Positions 25,742 through 33,890 of a DNA stretch of 37,943 bases are shown here, in pieces (within the stretch, counting starts at the first letter, position 1; every line of letters starts with the position of its first letter). The DNA lies in the NCBI GenBank assembly GCA_036652735.1, contig JAVVVI010000024.1, forward strand, positions 1-37,943. The letters are read 5' to 3'. This DNA comes from JAGOGN01 sp036652735 (GTDB lineage: Bacteria; Bacillota; Clostridia; Lachnospirales; Lachnospiraceae). Both the position numbers and the translations under genes were made by a program. The notes under the pieces are model-generated. The model saw nothing but the letters and a program-made list of their open reading frames with translations, ran no database searches and was not told the origin of the DNA.

Positions 25742-26439
25742 TAGCGTACCTCGAATTTGTAGCCAATTCCCCATACAGTAGCAAGAGCCCAGGAATCATG
25801 GTCTTTTATTTTCTCTCTTAAACGTTTTACGTGAACGTCTACTGTTCGGGTATCACCGATGTATTCATATCCCCAGATGTTATCCAGAAGCTGTTCACGG
25901 GTAAATACATGGTTAGGCGAGGAGGCTAGGAAATATAATAGTTCCAGTTCTTTTGGTGGCATCTCAATTTTATGCCCCTCATATAGAACAGAGTAATTGG
26001 ATAAATTAATGGATAAATCAGTAAAATCCACACACTGCTGGGAAGGATTTGCGGATTCTGATTTACTTGGCTGGTACCGTCGTAAAACAGCTTTTACCCG
26101 GGCTACCAGTTCCTTGGTATCAAATGGTTTCATAAGATAATCATCTGCACCCAGTTCCAGGCCAAGTACTTTATCAAATACCTCTCCTTTCGCAGAGAGC
26201 ATAATAATCGGTACAGAAGATTTGGCTCTGATTTCTCGGCATACTTGATAACCATCAATGCCCGGAAGCATTAAATCCAATAAGATCAAGTTAGGCTGAT
26301 ACTGCTCAAAGGCAATGAGAGCTTCCTGACCGTCATGAACCATTTGCGTATCAAAACACTCTTTGGTCAGATATAAAGAAATTAATTCGGCGATATTGGT
26401 ATCGTCGTCAACAATAAGAATTTTCTGTTTAGCAGCCAT
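25741..26439 (-). CDS. OmpR/PhoB-family response regulator
   Basis: A 232-residue regulator with a receiver domain (acidic cluster D11-D13, phosphorylation site D55 in 'LILLDLMLPG', S82, K104 in 'LMKPFD') and a winged-helix DNA-binding domain (about 134-232, 'PPKELELLYFLASSPNHVFTREQLLDNIWGYEY ... VDVHVKRLREKI'). Start at 26439 chosen from AAGGAGG 6-7 nt upstream; an in-frame start at 26520 would sit inside mutS2. It begins 10 nt after the mutS2 stop and pairs with the kinase that follows. Confidence 0.92.
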   Translation of the reverse strand: MAAKQKILIVDDDTNIAELISLYLTKECFDTQMVHDGQEALIAFEQYQPNLILLDLMLPGIDGYQVCREIRAKSSVPIIMLSAKGEVFDKVLGLELGADDYLMKPFDTKELVARVKAVLRRYQPSKSESANPSQQCVDFTDLSINLSNYSVLYEGHKIEMPPKELELLYFLASSPNHVFTREQLLDNIWGYEYIGDTRTVDVHVKRLREKIKDHDSWALATVWGIGYKFEVR

Positions 26440-26449
26440 AATGTCCTCC

Positions 26450-28828
26450 TTATTTGAACTCTGCAATTGTAACACCGGCGTCCCCTTCACCAAAGGCACC
26501 CGGATGGTATTGTTTGACATAAGTTTGTCTCTTTAAGTAATCGTGAACGGCATTTCTAAGGGCACCGGTTCCCTTGCCATGTACAATTCGTACAGAAGGC
26601 ATATGCGCAAGATAGGCATCGTCCAAATATTTATCTAACATAGATATTGCCTCATCTACGCTGTGTCCAATCAGGTTAATTTCGGAAGACACAGAAGCAG
26701 ATTTACTCATTTTAATCTTACCGGTACCGGATTTTGCATAACTGACTCCTTTAACGGCAGGTTCGGCCAATAAACTCAAATCGCTGACATTGACCAGAGA
26801 GCGTAGGATACCCATTTGAACGTAAAGGTCTCCTTTGGCATTTGGAAGGGTGTGGACGGTTCCATTTAGGTTGAGGCTATGAACGGTTACACTATCACCA
26901 ATATGAAGCTTCAAGGGCTTTTTACGAGCTTCAGGGGCAACCTGCTGCTTAATGGATATGCTTTTTTCGGCTTCATTCATTTTTTCTCGAAGTTTGGTAC
27001 GATCCTCTTCCATTTGTCGAATGGCAGTACTGTCAGAAGTATACTTTTGAAAGTTACGGATGGTCTCGTCTGCCATTTCTTTTGCTTCCCGCAGAATACG
27101 ATGTGCTTTTTCACTGGCTTCCTGTACCAAATGTTCTCGCTGGGTAGTAAGGTCTTCCTGCTTTGCGGCAAGTTGGTTGCGCAGTGCTTTGATTTCCTTT
27201 TGGTGAAGCTCAATATCCAGACGTTCTTTTTCTATTGCAACGCGGTTTTCTTCCAGCTTGGCCAATACATCTTCAAAACGTTCACTTTCCTGATTTAATC
27301 GATTTTTTGCATCCTGAATTAAGTAATCCGGCAGACCTAATTTTCCGGAGATGGCAAAAGCATTACTTTTCCCCGGAATTCCAATTAAAAGGCGGTAAGT
27401 GGGACTGAGTGTCTCTACATTAAATTCGCAGCAGGCATTTTCTACTCGGTGGCCGGTTAGCGCGTAAATCTTAATCTCGCTGTAATGGGTGGTTGCCATG
27501 GATTTTACACCTCGTCCGTTTAAATCGGAAAGAATGGCAGCGGCAAGAGCAGCACCTTCAGTGGGATCGGTTCCGGCACAAAGTTCATCAAATAAAACCA
27601 GGGAATGTTCCGTAACCTGGTGAAGGATACGGGTAATGTTAGTCATATGAGAGGAGAAAGTACTGAGATTCTGTTCAATACTCTGTTCATCTCCAATATC
27701 AGCAAAGACTTCTTCAAAAAGTGTAAGTTCAGAACGGTCGCCTGCAGGAATATGAAGTCCTGCCTGACCCATGAGTGTTAGAAGTCCCACGGTCTTAAGA
27801 GAAACGGTCTTGCCACCGGTATTTGGCCCGGTGATAATTAATTGATCAAAAGAATCTCCCAGATGAATATCAATGGGAACCACTCTTTTTTTATCCAAAA
27901 GTGGGTGGCGTCCCTGTCGAATACGAATAATTCCATTTGTATTAAATATTGGGGCAACTCCATTGTACTCTTTTGCTAAAGCTGCTTTTGCAAAAATAAA
28001 ATCCAGCTGAATGAGAGTACGATAATCAAATCGCAGAGCATCGACCTGTTCGCCTACCAAATTGCTTAATGTGGATAGAATCACATCAATTTCAGCCTGT
28101 TCTTTAATTGCAAGTTCGGTAAGATCATTATTTAATTTTACCACGGCCATGGGTTCAATAAAAAAGGTAGAACCAGTAGCAGACTGATCGTGAATCATTC
28201 CGGGAATCTGTCCCTTAGCATCCGATTTTACAGGCAGGCAATAGCGGCCGTTGCGCATGGTAATTACGTTATCCTGTAAATGTCCACGGGTGTCCTGATT
28301 ATTTAACATGGAGTTCATTTGATTACGGATTTTTTCATTGGTATTGCGAATCGACCGGCGAATGGATTTAAGATTTGCACTGGCATCATCAGCAATTTCG
28401 TCTTCTGTTAAAATACAGCGTCTTATTTCATCAGAAACCGGTGTAAGGGGTTGCAGGGATTCAAATAAATCGGCTAGAGAATCTTTGCTGTCGTCTTCCC
28501 GTTCTCCTCGTGCATAAGATTTTGCTCGTTTGGCAACATCAAGTAGAGAGCAAACGCGCAGAAGTTCCAGTATATTAAGAACACCGCCTATTTCCAAGCG
28601 CTTAAGGGGTGCACCGATATCGTAAATTCCTGAAAAAGAGAGACTGCCTCGTCGATAGATTCTAGTTAGGGCATCTTTTGTCTGGGTTTGCTGTTCCTGA
28701 ATCAGAGGAAGATTGTAACTAGGCTGACAATTGCGGCAAAGTTCTTTCCCAGCATCGGAAGCGGCATATTCCGTTAGTTTGAGAATCATTTTATCAAATT
28801 CAAGTGTTTTCAGTACTTTTTCATTCAT
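26450..28828 (-). CDS. mutS2: MutS2 family ATPase/endonuclease
   Basis: A 792-residue MutS2. Order: core and clamp region (1-300), ATPase with Walker A 'ITGPNTGGKTVSLKT' and Walker B-type 'LVLFDELCAGTDPTEGAAL', a long charged coiled-coil (about 510-630), a KOW-like beta region, and a C-terminal Smr domain ('LIGHSVDEAISMLDKYLDDA', 'RIVHGKGTGALRNAVHDYL'). MutS2 lacks the mismatch-recognition domain of MutS1; members suppress recombination or act in ribosome rescue by splitting collided ribosomes. Start codon has agaggtg upstream. First gene of a unit with the two-component pair. Confidence 0.96.
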   Translation of the reverse strand: MNEKVLKTLEFDKMILKLTEYAASDAGKELCRNCQPSYNLPLIQEQQTQTKDALTRIYRRGSLSFSGIYDIGAPLKRLEIGGVLNILELLRVCSLLDVAKRAKSYARGEREDDSKDSLADLFESLQPLTPVSDEIRRCILTEDEIADDASANLKSIRRSIRNTNEKIRNQMNSMLNNQDTRGHLQDNVITMRNGRYCLPVKSDAKGQIPGMIHDQSATGSTFFIEPMAVVKLNNDLTELAIKEQAEIDVILSTLSNLVGEQVDALRFDYRTLIQLDFIFAKAALAKEYNGVAPIFNTNGIIRIRQGRHPLLDKKRVVPIDIHLGDSFDQLIITGPNTGGKTVSLKTVGLLTLMGQAGLHIPAGDRSELTLFEEVFADIGDEQSIEQNLSTFSSHMTNITRILHQVTEHSLVLFDELCAGTDPTEGAALAAAILSDLNGRGVKSMATTHYSEIKIYALTGHRVENACCEFNVETLSPTYRLLIGIPGKSNAFAISGKLGLPDYLIQDAKNRLNQESERFEDVLAKLEENRVAIEKERLDIELHQKEIKALRNQLAAKQEDLTTQREHLVQEASEKAHRILREAKEMADETIRNFQKYTSDSTAIRQMEEDRTKLREKMNEAEKSISIKQQVAPEARKKPLKLHIGDSVTVHSLNLNGTVHTLPNAKGDLYVQMGILRSLVNVSDLSLLAEPAVKGVSYAKSGTGKIKMSKSASVSSEINLIGHSVDEAISMLDKYLDDAYLAHMPSVRIVHGKGTGALRNAVHDYLKRQTYVKQYHPGAFGEGDAGVTIAEFK

Positions 28829-28972
28829 AGTTTCACCTCTAAATAATTTATGGGATACATGGCTTCAATTTAATATTTTATACATACACCTTAATTTTAC
28901 TCCATAAAACACGTTCTGAAAAGGAAAATATTTTTCTATCATACATATCCGTGAAATGACCTGTCTTTCTAC

Positions 28973-29001
28973 TTGCGTTACTTTGAGAAAAAAAGTATAA
29001 T
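28973..29001 (+). promoter_or_regulatory. Promoter of the HtrA-like gene
   Basis: TTGCGT (28973-28978), 17-nt spacer, TATAAT (28996-29001). It leaves about 60 nt to the ATG at 29067 and argues against the GTG at 29013 as the start. Confidence 0.75.
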
Positions 29002-29066
29002 CTAATCAGATAGTGCAAAAAAAAGAAGTTACGGTTTGGTTAGGATATAAAAAAAGGAGACCATCA

Positions 29067-30371
29067 ATGCAGGAAAAAACTCCCGGTAAATATGAATTTA
29101 TCTCAGAAAAAATAAAGAAAAAACCTATTAATAAAAAAAACTTTTTAAAAAGGACACTTCTCACCATAGGCTTTGGAATTTTGTTTGGTATAGTGGCAAG
29201 CATTGTTATAACTATTTTACAACCTAAAATGTCTGACTGGGTGGCGGAGAAAACAAAACCCGGAATTGTAATTGAAACAGATGAATCGTCCATTGATCTA
29301 GAGGAACAAAAGGACAAGGATTCGGACAAGGATTCAGACAAGGATTCAGACAAGGATTCAGACTCAGACAAGGATTCAAATAAAGATATGGAAAAAGATT
29401 CCAAAGAAATTACGCTTGCAGATGCTCAACGACTGGAATATCAGCTGTATGGAGTTGCAAACCAATTGAATTCAAGCATTGTGCGCATTCGAACCGGAGG
29501 AAAGAGTTGGAGTGAAGAAAATCTGGCATCCAATTCGGAAGCCTGCGGTATAATTATTGCCCAGGAATATGGGGAGCTTATTATATTAACGGAACAATGG
29601 GTGATTGAAGGGGAGAAGAATATTGGTATTTTATTTTATGATGGCAGTGCAGCAACAGCAGTGGTAAAGGGCTATAATCAAAATATTGGAATTGCAGCAC
29701 TTAGTGTAGATGTGTATAAGTTGCCTCTTTCCACAAAGAAATCATTTTCAGTAGCCAAAATTGGAAGTTCAAGGGCAATTAGCAGAGGCATGTATACAAT
29801 AGCAGTTGGAAGTCCACAAGGGGACACCTATTCAGCAGCAGTAGGGCATATAACCTCGGTAAACCATATGGCATCTTATATAGATGGAGTGTTTCCACTA
29901 TTGACTACAGATATTGCATCCTGCATGAATGGAAAAGGATTTTTAATTGATTCTTCAGGCAGAATGGTAGGAATTCTAACACATGATGGAGATATTGAGG
30001 GAAGTAATACCCTTCAGGCAATCTCTATATCTGAAATCAAGCCCTTTTTGGAAAATTTGGCAAATGGCCAGGTGGTGCCTTACCTTGGCTTAGAGATCCT
30101 TACCGTAACGGATACAATGGCAAAAGAATATAATTTGCCAAGAGGAGTGTATGTTAAGAAAGTAGGAATGAATTCCCCAAGTATGCAGGCAGGAATTCAG
30201 AATGGAGATATTATTATTCAAATGGAGAATGAGGAAATCAGCAGTGCATATGGATATCAGCAGTACCTTGCTGAGGCCACGCCCGGAGAACAGCTCCGAG
30301 TGCTGGTAATGCGCTATGGGAAAAAGAACTATAAGGAGATTGAATGTAAGGTAACAATTGGACAGACACCA
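29067..30371 (+). CDS. Membrane-anchored HtrA-like protein, probably protease-dead, with PDZ domain
   Basis: A 434-435-residue protein with the HtrA layout: cytoplasmic basic N-terminus, one membrane helix (about 31-52), an acidic repeat linker (82-112), a trypsin-like domain (about 125-330) and a PDZ domain (about 338-432, 'GVYVKKVGMNSPSMQAGIQNGDIIIQM'). Where active HtrA has 'TNNHVV', this has 'TEQWVI' (W178 for His). Where the Asp is expected ('TDLAVL') it has 'IGIAAL', and 'GNSGGPL' is replaced by 'MNGKGFL' (no Ser). All three catalytic residues therefore seem lost while the fold is kept. It may act as a ligand-binding or scaffold protein outside the membrane. Start chosen from aaaaggaga before 29067. 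Confidence 0.75.
29313..29378 (+). repeat. 12-nt tandem repeat coding for Asp-Lys-Asp-Ser
   Basis: Five copies of gacaaggattc(a/g), four in a row and one after a 6-nt half unit, coding a DKDS linker in the HtrA-like protein. A likely site of length variation by slippage. Confidence 0.9.
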
Positions 30372-30443
30372 TAGAATAACCGGGAAACCATCCAAACAAG
30401 AAAATCAGGGAAGGAAAGCACAGGGACTGTGCGGGAAATTGAA

Positions 30444-31388
30444 ATGAAGTATATTGAGACACTAAGAGAAGGCGAAAGAATCGGAGAGGTATATCTGTGT
30501 AAACAGAAAACGTCTGCATTAACAAAGAGCGGAAAATCCTATGAGAGTGTTATTTTGCAGGATAAGACAGGAACACTGGATGCAAAAATATGGGATCCAA
30601 ATTCCCAGGGAATTGATGACTTTAGTTCTATGGATTACATAGACGTAGTGGGGGATGTAACCAGCTTTCAAGGATCCTTGCAATTGAGCATTAAGCGCGT
30701 TCGTAAAGTCTCAGAAGGGGAATATGAACCACAGGACTACCTTCCAATTAGTGAACATAACATAGATGAGATGTATAAAGAGTTATGCGGCTATGTAGCA
30801 AGTATCAATAATAAATATCTGCGCACCCTTTTGGAGAGCTTTTTCCAGGATGCAGTTATTGCAAAAAGATTCTGCGGACACTCCGCTGCAAAAAGTGTGC
30901 ACCACGGATTTGTTGGGGGACTTCTGGAGCATTCCCTCAGTGTTACCAGAGTGTGCAGCTTTTTTTCAGAGAATTACCCTCTTTTAAACAGAGATCTTTT
31001 ATTGACAGCAGCCATGCTTCATGACATTGGCAAACTGGAAGAATTATCACAGTTTCCGAATAATGACTACACAGATGAAGGCAATCTTCTTGGACACATT
31101 ATGATTGGAACGGAGATGGTAGGAAGAAAGATCTGTGAGATTGAGGGATTCCCCAAGGAAATTGCGTTTCAATTAAAGCATTGTATCCTGGCTCACCATG
31201 GAGAATTAGAGTATGGTTCCCCCAAAAAACCGGCATTGGCAGAGGCAGTTGCATTAAGCTTTGCAGATAATGTGGATGCAAAAATGGAGACATTAAAAGA
31301 GCTTTTTGCTGCCCCAAGTGATGAGAGCAGTGATTGGGTTGGTTATAACCGCCTATTTGAGAGTAACATAAGAAAGACTGTAATATAA
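30444..31388 (+). CDS. yhaM: 3'-5' exoribonuclease YhaM family (OB + HD domains)
   Basis: A 314-residue protein with an N-terminal OB-fold (about 10-90, 'DKTGTLDAKIWDP', 'VVGDVTSFQGSLQLSI') and an HD domain with metal ligands H163, H193-D194, H218, H251/H252 and D275 in the expected order. YhaM trims RNA and single-stranded DNA from the 3' end. Start at 30444 (MKYIETL) fits the family; an in-frame GTG at 30429 is possible, as both have weak ribosome binding sites. It follows the HtrA-like gene by about 70 nt without a terminator and precedes rlmD by 23 nt, so it is probably co-transcribed with both. Confidence 0.88.
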   Translation: MKYIETLREGERIGEVYLCKQKTSALTKSGKSYESVILQDKTGTLDAKIWDPNSQGIDDFSSMDYIDVVGDVTSFQGSLQLSIKRVRKVSEGEYEPQDYLPISEHNIDEMYKELCGYVASINNKYLRTLLESFFQDAVIAKRFCGHSAAKSVHHGFVGGLLEHSLSVTRVCSFFSENYPLLNRDLLLTAAMLHDIGKLEELSQFPNNDYTDEGNLLGHIMIGTEMVGRKICEIEGFPKEIAFQLKHCILAHHGELEYGSPKKPALAEAVALSFADNVDAKMETLKELFAAPSDESSDWVGYNRLFESNIRKTVI

Positions 31389-31411
31389 GCCCACGGGCAT
31401 GAGGTAGAAGT

Positions 31412-32782
31412 GTGAAAAAAGAGGATACATTAGAATTAAAAATCGAAGACATGGGAGTATCAGGGGAAGGCATTGGTAAGGTGGATGGTTTCCCACTTTT
31501 TGTAAAAGATGCAGTGATTGGTGATTATGTTCTTGTTAAAATCATGAAATTAAAGAAGAATTACGGCTACGCCAGACTTTTGGATATTCTTATCCCATCA
31601 GAAAATCGGGCAGAACCTTTATGCAAGGTCCACAGACAATGCGGTGGCTGTCAGATTCAAGCATTAAAATATGAGGAGCAATTAAGATTCAAAGAACGTA
31701 AAGTAGAAAATAATATTAAGCGCATTGGTGGATTTAGCCAACCACTTATGCAACCCATTATTGGGATGGAGGAGCCATATTACTATCGCAACAAAGCACA
31801 ATTTCCGGTTGGGACAGACCGGGATGGAAAAATTATTACCGGATTCTATGCAGGACGCACGCATGATATTATACCAAATCGCCACTGTGTCCTGGGGGCA
31901 GCCTGTAATGAAGAAATCCTGAATGTTATTATTGCATTTATGGAAGCGGAGCAAATCACAGCCTATAATGAAACAACCGCAATGGGTCTTGTGAGGCATG
32001 TTCTGATTCGCAAAAGTTTCTCCACAGGTCAGATTATGGTATGCATTGTTATCAATGGAAGAACATTGCCAATGCAGGAGAAGTTAATATCGGCGCTGAA
32101 ACAAATAGAGGGAATGACCTCTCTTTCTCTTAGCTTTAATGAGGATACGACCAATGCCATTATGGGCGAACAGGCAGTAACTATTTGGGGTGAAGATGTA
32201 ATTATTGACTGTATCGATGAGATCAAATATCAGATATCACCGCTTTCTTTTTTCCAGGTAAACTCTGTTCAGACAGAAAAAATGTATCGCGTTGCAATGG
32301 AATATGCCGGTTTGACCGGACGAGAGACTGTTTGGGATCTCTACTGTGGTATTGGAACCATCTCATTATTTCTTGCACAAAAGGCAAAGAAAGTCTATGG
32401 AATTGAAATTATTCCACAGGCAATTGCAGATGCCAAGAAGAATGCTGCTCTTAACAATATTACGAACGTAGAATTTTATGCAGGAAAAGCCGAAGAGATT
32501 CTTCCGGACAAATTTGCACAGGATCCACAGCAGTACGCAGCTGAAGTAGTAGTGCTTGACCCACCACGTAAAGGCTGCGATGAAGCCCTGCTAAACACAA
32601 TTCTTCAAATGCAGCCGGCAAAAATTGTGTATGTAAGCTGCGATTCCGCAACCCTTGCCCGTGACTTGAAGATACTGTGTGGCGAGCACACATATGAGCT
32701 GCAAGCAGTGCAGCCGGTGGATATGTTCCCCCAGACGGTACACGTGGAGTGCGTTGTAGGACTACATCGAGTGGAGAAGTAG
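31412..32782 (+). CDS. rlmD: 23S rRNA (uracil-5-)-methyltransferase RlmD/RlmCD type
   Basis: A 456-residue enzyme with GTG start. N-terminal TRAM domain (1-60), a 4Fe-4S cluster site C71, C77, C80 and C159 (same spacing as E. coli RlmD), SAM motif 'VWDLYCGIGTISLFLAQKAK', 'VLDPPRKGC' and catalytic C410 in 'VYVSCDSATLARDL'. It makes m5U in 23S rRNA. Gram-positive members may modify both U747 and U1939 (RlmCD), so the exact site is not fixed by sequence alone. Last clear housekeeping gene before the accessory region. Confidence 0.92.
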   Translation: MKKEDTLELKIEDMGVSGEGIGKVDGFPLFVKDAVIGDYVLVKIMKLKKNYGYARLLDILIPSENRAEPLCKVHRQCGGCQIQALKYEEQLRFKERKVENNIKRIGGFSQPLMQPIIGMEEPYYYRNKAQFPVGTDRDGKIITGFYAGRTHDIIPNRHCVLGAACNEEILNVIIAFMEAEQITAYNETTAMGLVRHVLIRKSFSTGQIMVCIVINGRTLPMQEKLISALKQIEGMTSLSLSFNEDTTNAIMGEQAVTIWGEDVIIDCIDEIKYQISPLSFFQVNSVQTEKMYRVAMEYAGLTGRETVWDLYCGIGTISLFLAQKAKKVYGIEIIPQAIADAKKNAALNNITNVEFYAGKAEEILPDKFAQDPQQYAAEVVVLDPPRKGCDEALLNTILQMQPAKIVYVSCDSATLARDLKILCGEHTYELQAVQPVDMFPQTVHVECVVGLHRVEK

Positions 32783-32940
32783 AAAGCGGGACGGAAGAAC
32801 CTGTAAATCCACATAAACTCTATATTATCCTCGAATTTACTCATTATCAGAAGCATGTTGTTTTTACCATGGATGGGGCGGATTTTAAGAATAAAACCAT
32901 GCATGAAGGAGTGCGGGTTTTAGTCGCAGTCAGAACGTAG
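32749..32940 (+). CDS. Possible small ORF, unrecognised
   Basis: A 63-codon GTG-started frame overlapping the end of rlmD by 34 nt. The part after the overlap ('LYIILEFTHYQKHVVFTMDG', 'ADFKNKTMHEGVRVLVAV') reads like real protein sequence, but no ribosome binding site supports a start. It may be the remnant of a longer gene disrupted when the accessory region arrived. I do not recognise the family. Confidence 0.25.
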   Translation: MRCRTTSSGEVESGTEEPVNPHKLYIILEFTHYQKHVVFTMDGADFKNKTMHEGVRVLVAVRT

Positions 32941-32981
32941 AGTGTGTAGATCTGATATTGCAGAAAATGGAGGATGAGTTT

Positions 32982-33327
32982 ATGGCAGATTTAATGGAGT
33001 TAGAATATGTTGAGATTGATGGTTCGTTGTATCCGAATATTGATATTGGAGAAGGCAGATTGCAAAGATTGGGAAAGTTCGGCAAGGCTTGAATATCTGC
33101 ATGAAAAGCATTTTGCATATTATCGTGAATTGCTGATTACAAATAAGTTGGCAGAACATTGTGAGCAGTATGATACAAAAGGGTACGAACTTTTGGAAAA
33201 ACTGCAACAGCAGTATATTGACAAGCATCCCCTGCCGGATGATGATTTTATGGAGACTGTGAGGATACGGACACAGGCGAGAAATTGGGCGGAGGAAGTG
33301 GTTTTACAAGTAAATACGATCTATTAA
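32982..33327 (+). pseudogene. Frameshifted TnpV-like transposon gene
   Basis: An ATG at 32982 behind ggagg starts 'MADLMELEYVEIDGSLYPNI ... GRLQRLGKFGKA' and stops at TGA 33090-33092. The continuation 'RLEYLHEKHFAYYRELLITNKLAEH ... RTQARNWAEEVVLQVNTIY' is in the next frame, up to 33327. Joined, they resemble TnpV (the small protein of Tn4451-like elements: 'LGKFGRLRLEYLKEHK ... LLTSGKL'). A one-base net shift near 33081-33088 breaks the gene. No other transposon gene is nearby, so it is a relic. A programmed shift cannot be excluded, but no slippery heptamer is seen. Confidence 0.65.
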
Positions 33328-33332
33328 TATTG

Positions 33333-33380
33333 AGGCGCGTTTTATTCTGTAACGGAATATGGCGTGCCTTTTATTTTGTT
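33333..33380 (+). terminator. Terminator after the TnpV remnant
   Basis: aggcgcg (33333-33339) pairs with cgtgcct (33363-33369, one G-U), enclosing a smaller attc/gaat stem, followed by a T-rich tract. Confidence 0.6.
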
Positions 33381-33598
33381 GAAAAGTCATACTATCAGTA
33401 GTATAACTACCTGTAGCGAAACCAAAAGCCACCAATAAAAGCGAGTAGTTAAACGGCATATATAGCATTTAGGTATGAATAGAGGCAAATCATTTTTCGG
33501 AAATAATGTACAGAAACCTAATATTTTATAAATTAATTCCAAATAAACCACAATATTTTTTCACTATTAAAAATATAATAAAAAATACTGCAGATATA
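33381..33598 (+). other. AT-rich gap before the four-gene operon
   Basis: About 220 nt without a gene, more AT-rich than the surrounding chromosome. A small stem gtagt/actac (33398-33410) is the only structure seen. The change in composition supports a border between host sequence and acquired DNA. No clear att site or inverted repeat was found. Confidence 0.4.
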
Positions 33599-33627
33599 TT
33601 GACAAATATGTCGGATATAATTATAAT
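33599..33627 (+). promoter_or_regulatory. Consensus promoter of the four-gene operon, with overlapping dyad
   Basis: TTGACA (33599-33604), 17 nt, TATAAT (33622-33627): a perfect consensus sigma-A promoter. The dyad GACA-aata-TGTC (33601-33612) covers the -35 end and spacer and could be an operator; no regulator gene is adjacent. Confidence 0.85.
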
Positions 33628-33660
33628 ATAATTTAATAATAATTGTTGGAGGTGCTTGAA

Positions 33661-33885
33661 ATGGTTGAATCTAAACACGAAAAATTTCTTAGAATTGCAG
33701 AAGCTCGCACAAATAAAATACTGGATATGGTTAGATTATTAGGCAATTGTTCAAATAAAACGACCTATGAATACGATGAAACAGATATCAAAAAAGTTTT
33801 TTCTACGCTTGAACAGGAACTGAAAAATTGCAAAAGTAAATTTCAAGATTCAGGAGATAAAGACAATAAATTTACATTGAGGTGA
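33661..33885 (+). CDS. Small helical protein of the GHKL operon (74 aa)
   Basis: A 74-residue soluble, charged, all-helical protein ('FLRIAEARTNKILDMVRLLGNC', 'YEYDETDIKKVFSTLEQELKN'). I recall similar small proteins of unknown function in Firmicute restriction and defence loci, but cannot name a family. The start ATG 33661 follows ggagg 11 nt upstream; a TTG at 33643 would precede the site. Its end lies 5 nt before the ATPase start and its stop is within the ATPase ribosome binding region, so the two are coupled. A role as a partner or regulator of the ATPase is inference. Confidence 0.7.
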   Translation: MVESKHEKFLRIAEARTNKILDMVRLLGNCSNKTTYEYDETDIKKVFSTLEQELKNCKSKFQDSGDKDNKFTLR

Positions 33886-33890
33886 ACAAT

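Noticed and set aside
29006..29404. Minus-strand Ser/Glu/Leu-rich frame opposite the HtrA-like gene
   Set aside because: It is the antisense of the GACAAGGATTCA repeat and has no ribosome binding site or protein-like features.
33090..33092. Programmed frameshift in the TnpV-like gene
   Set aside because: No slippery heptamer or downstream pseudoknot was seen at the shift; simple decay is more likely.
33381..33598. CRISPR array or riboswitch in the AT-rich gap
   Set aside because: No regular repeats or spacers and no recognisable riboswitch core were found.
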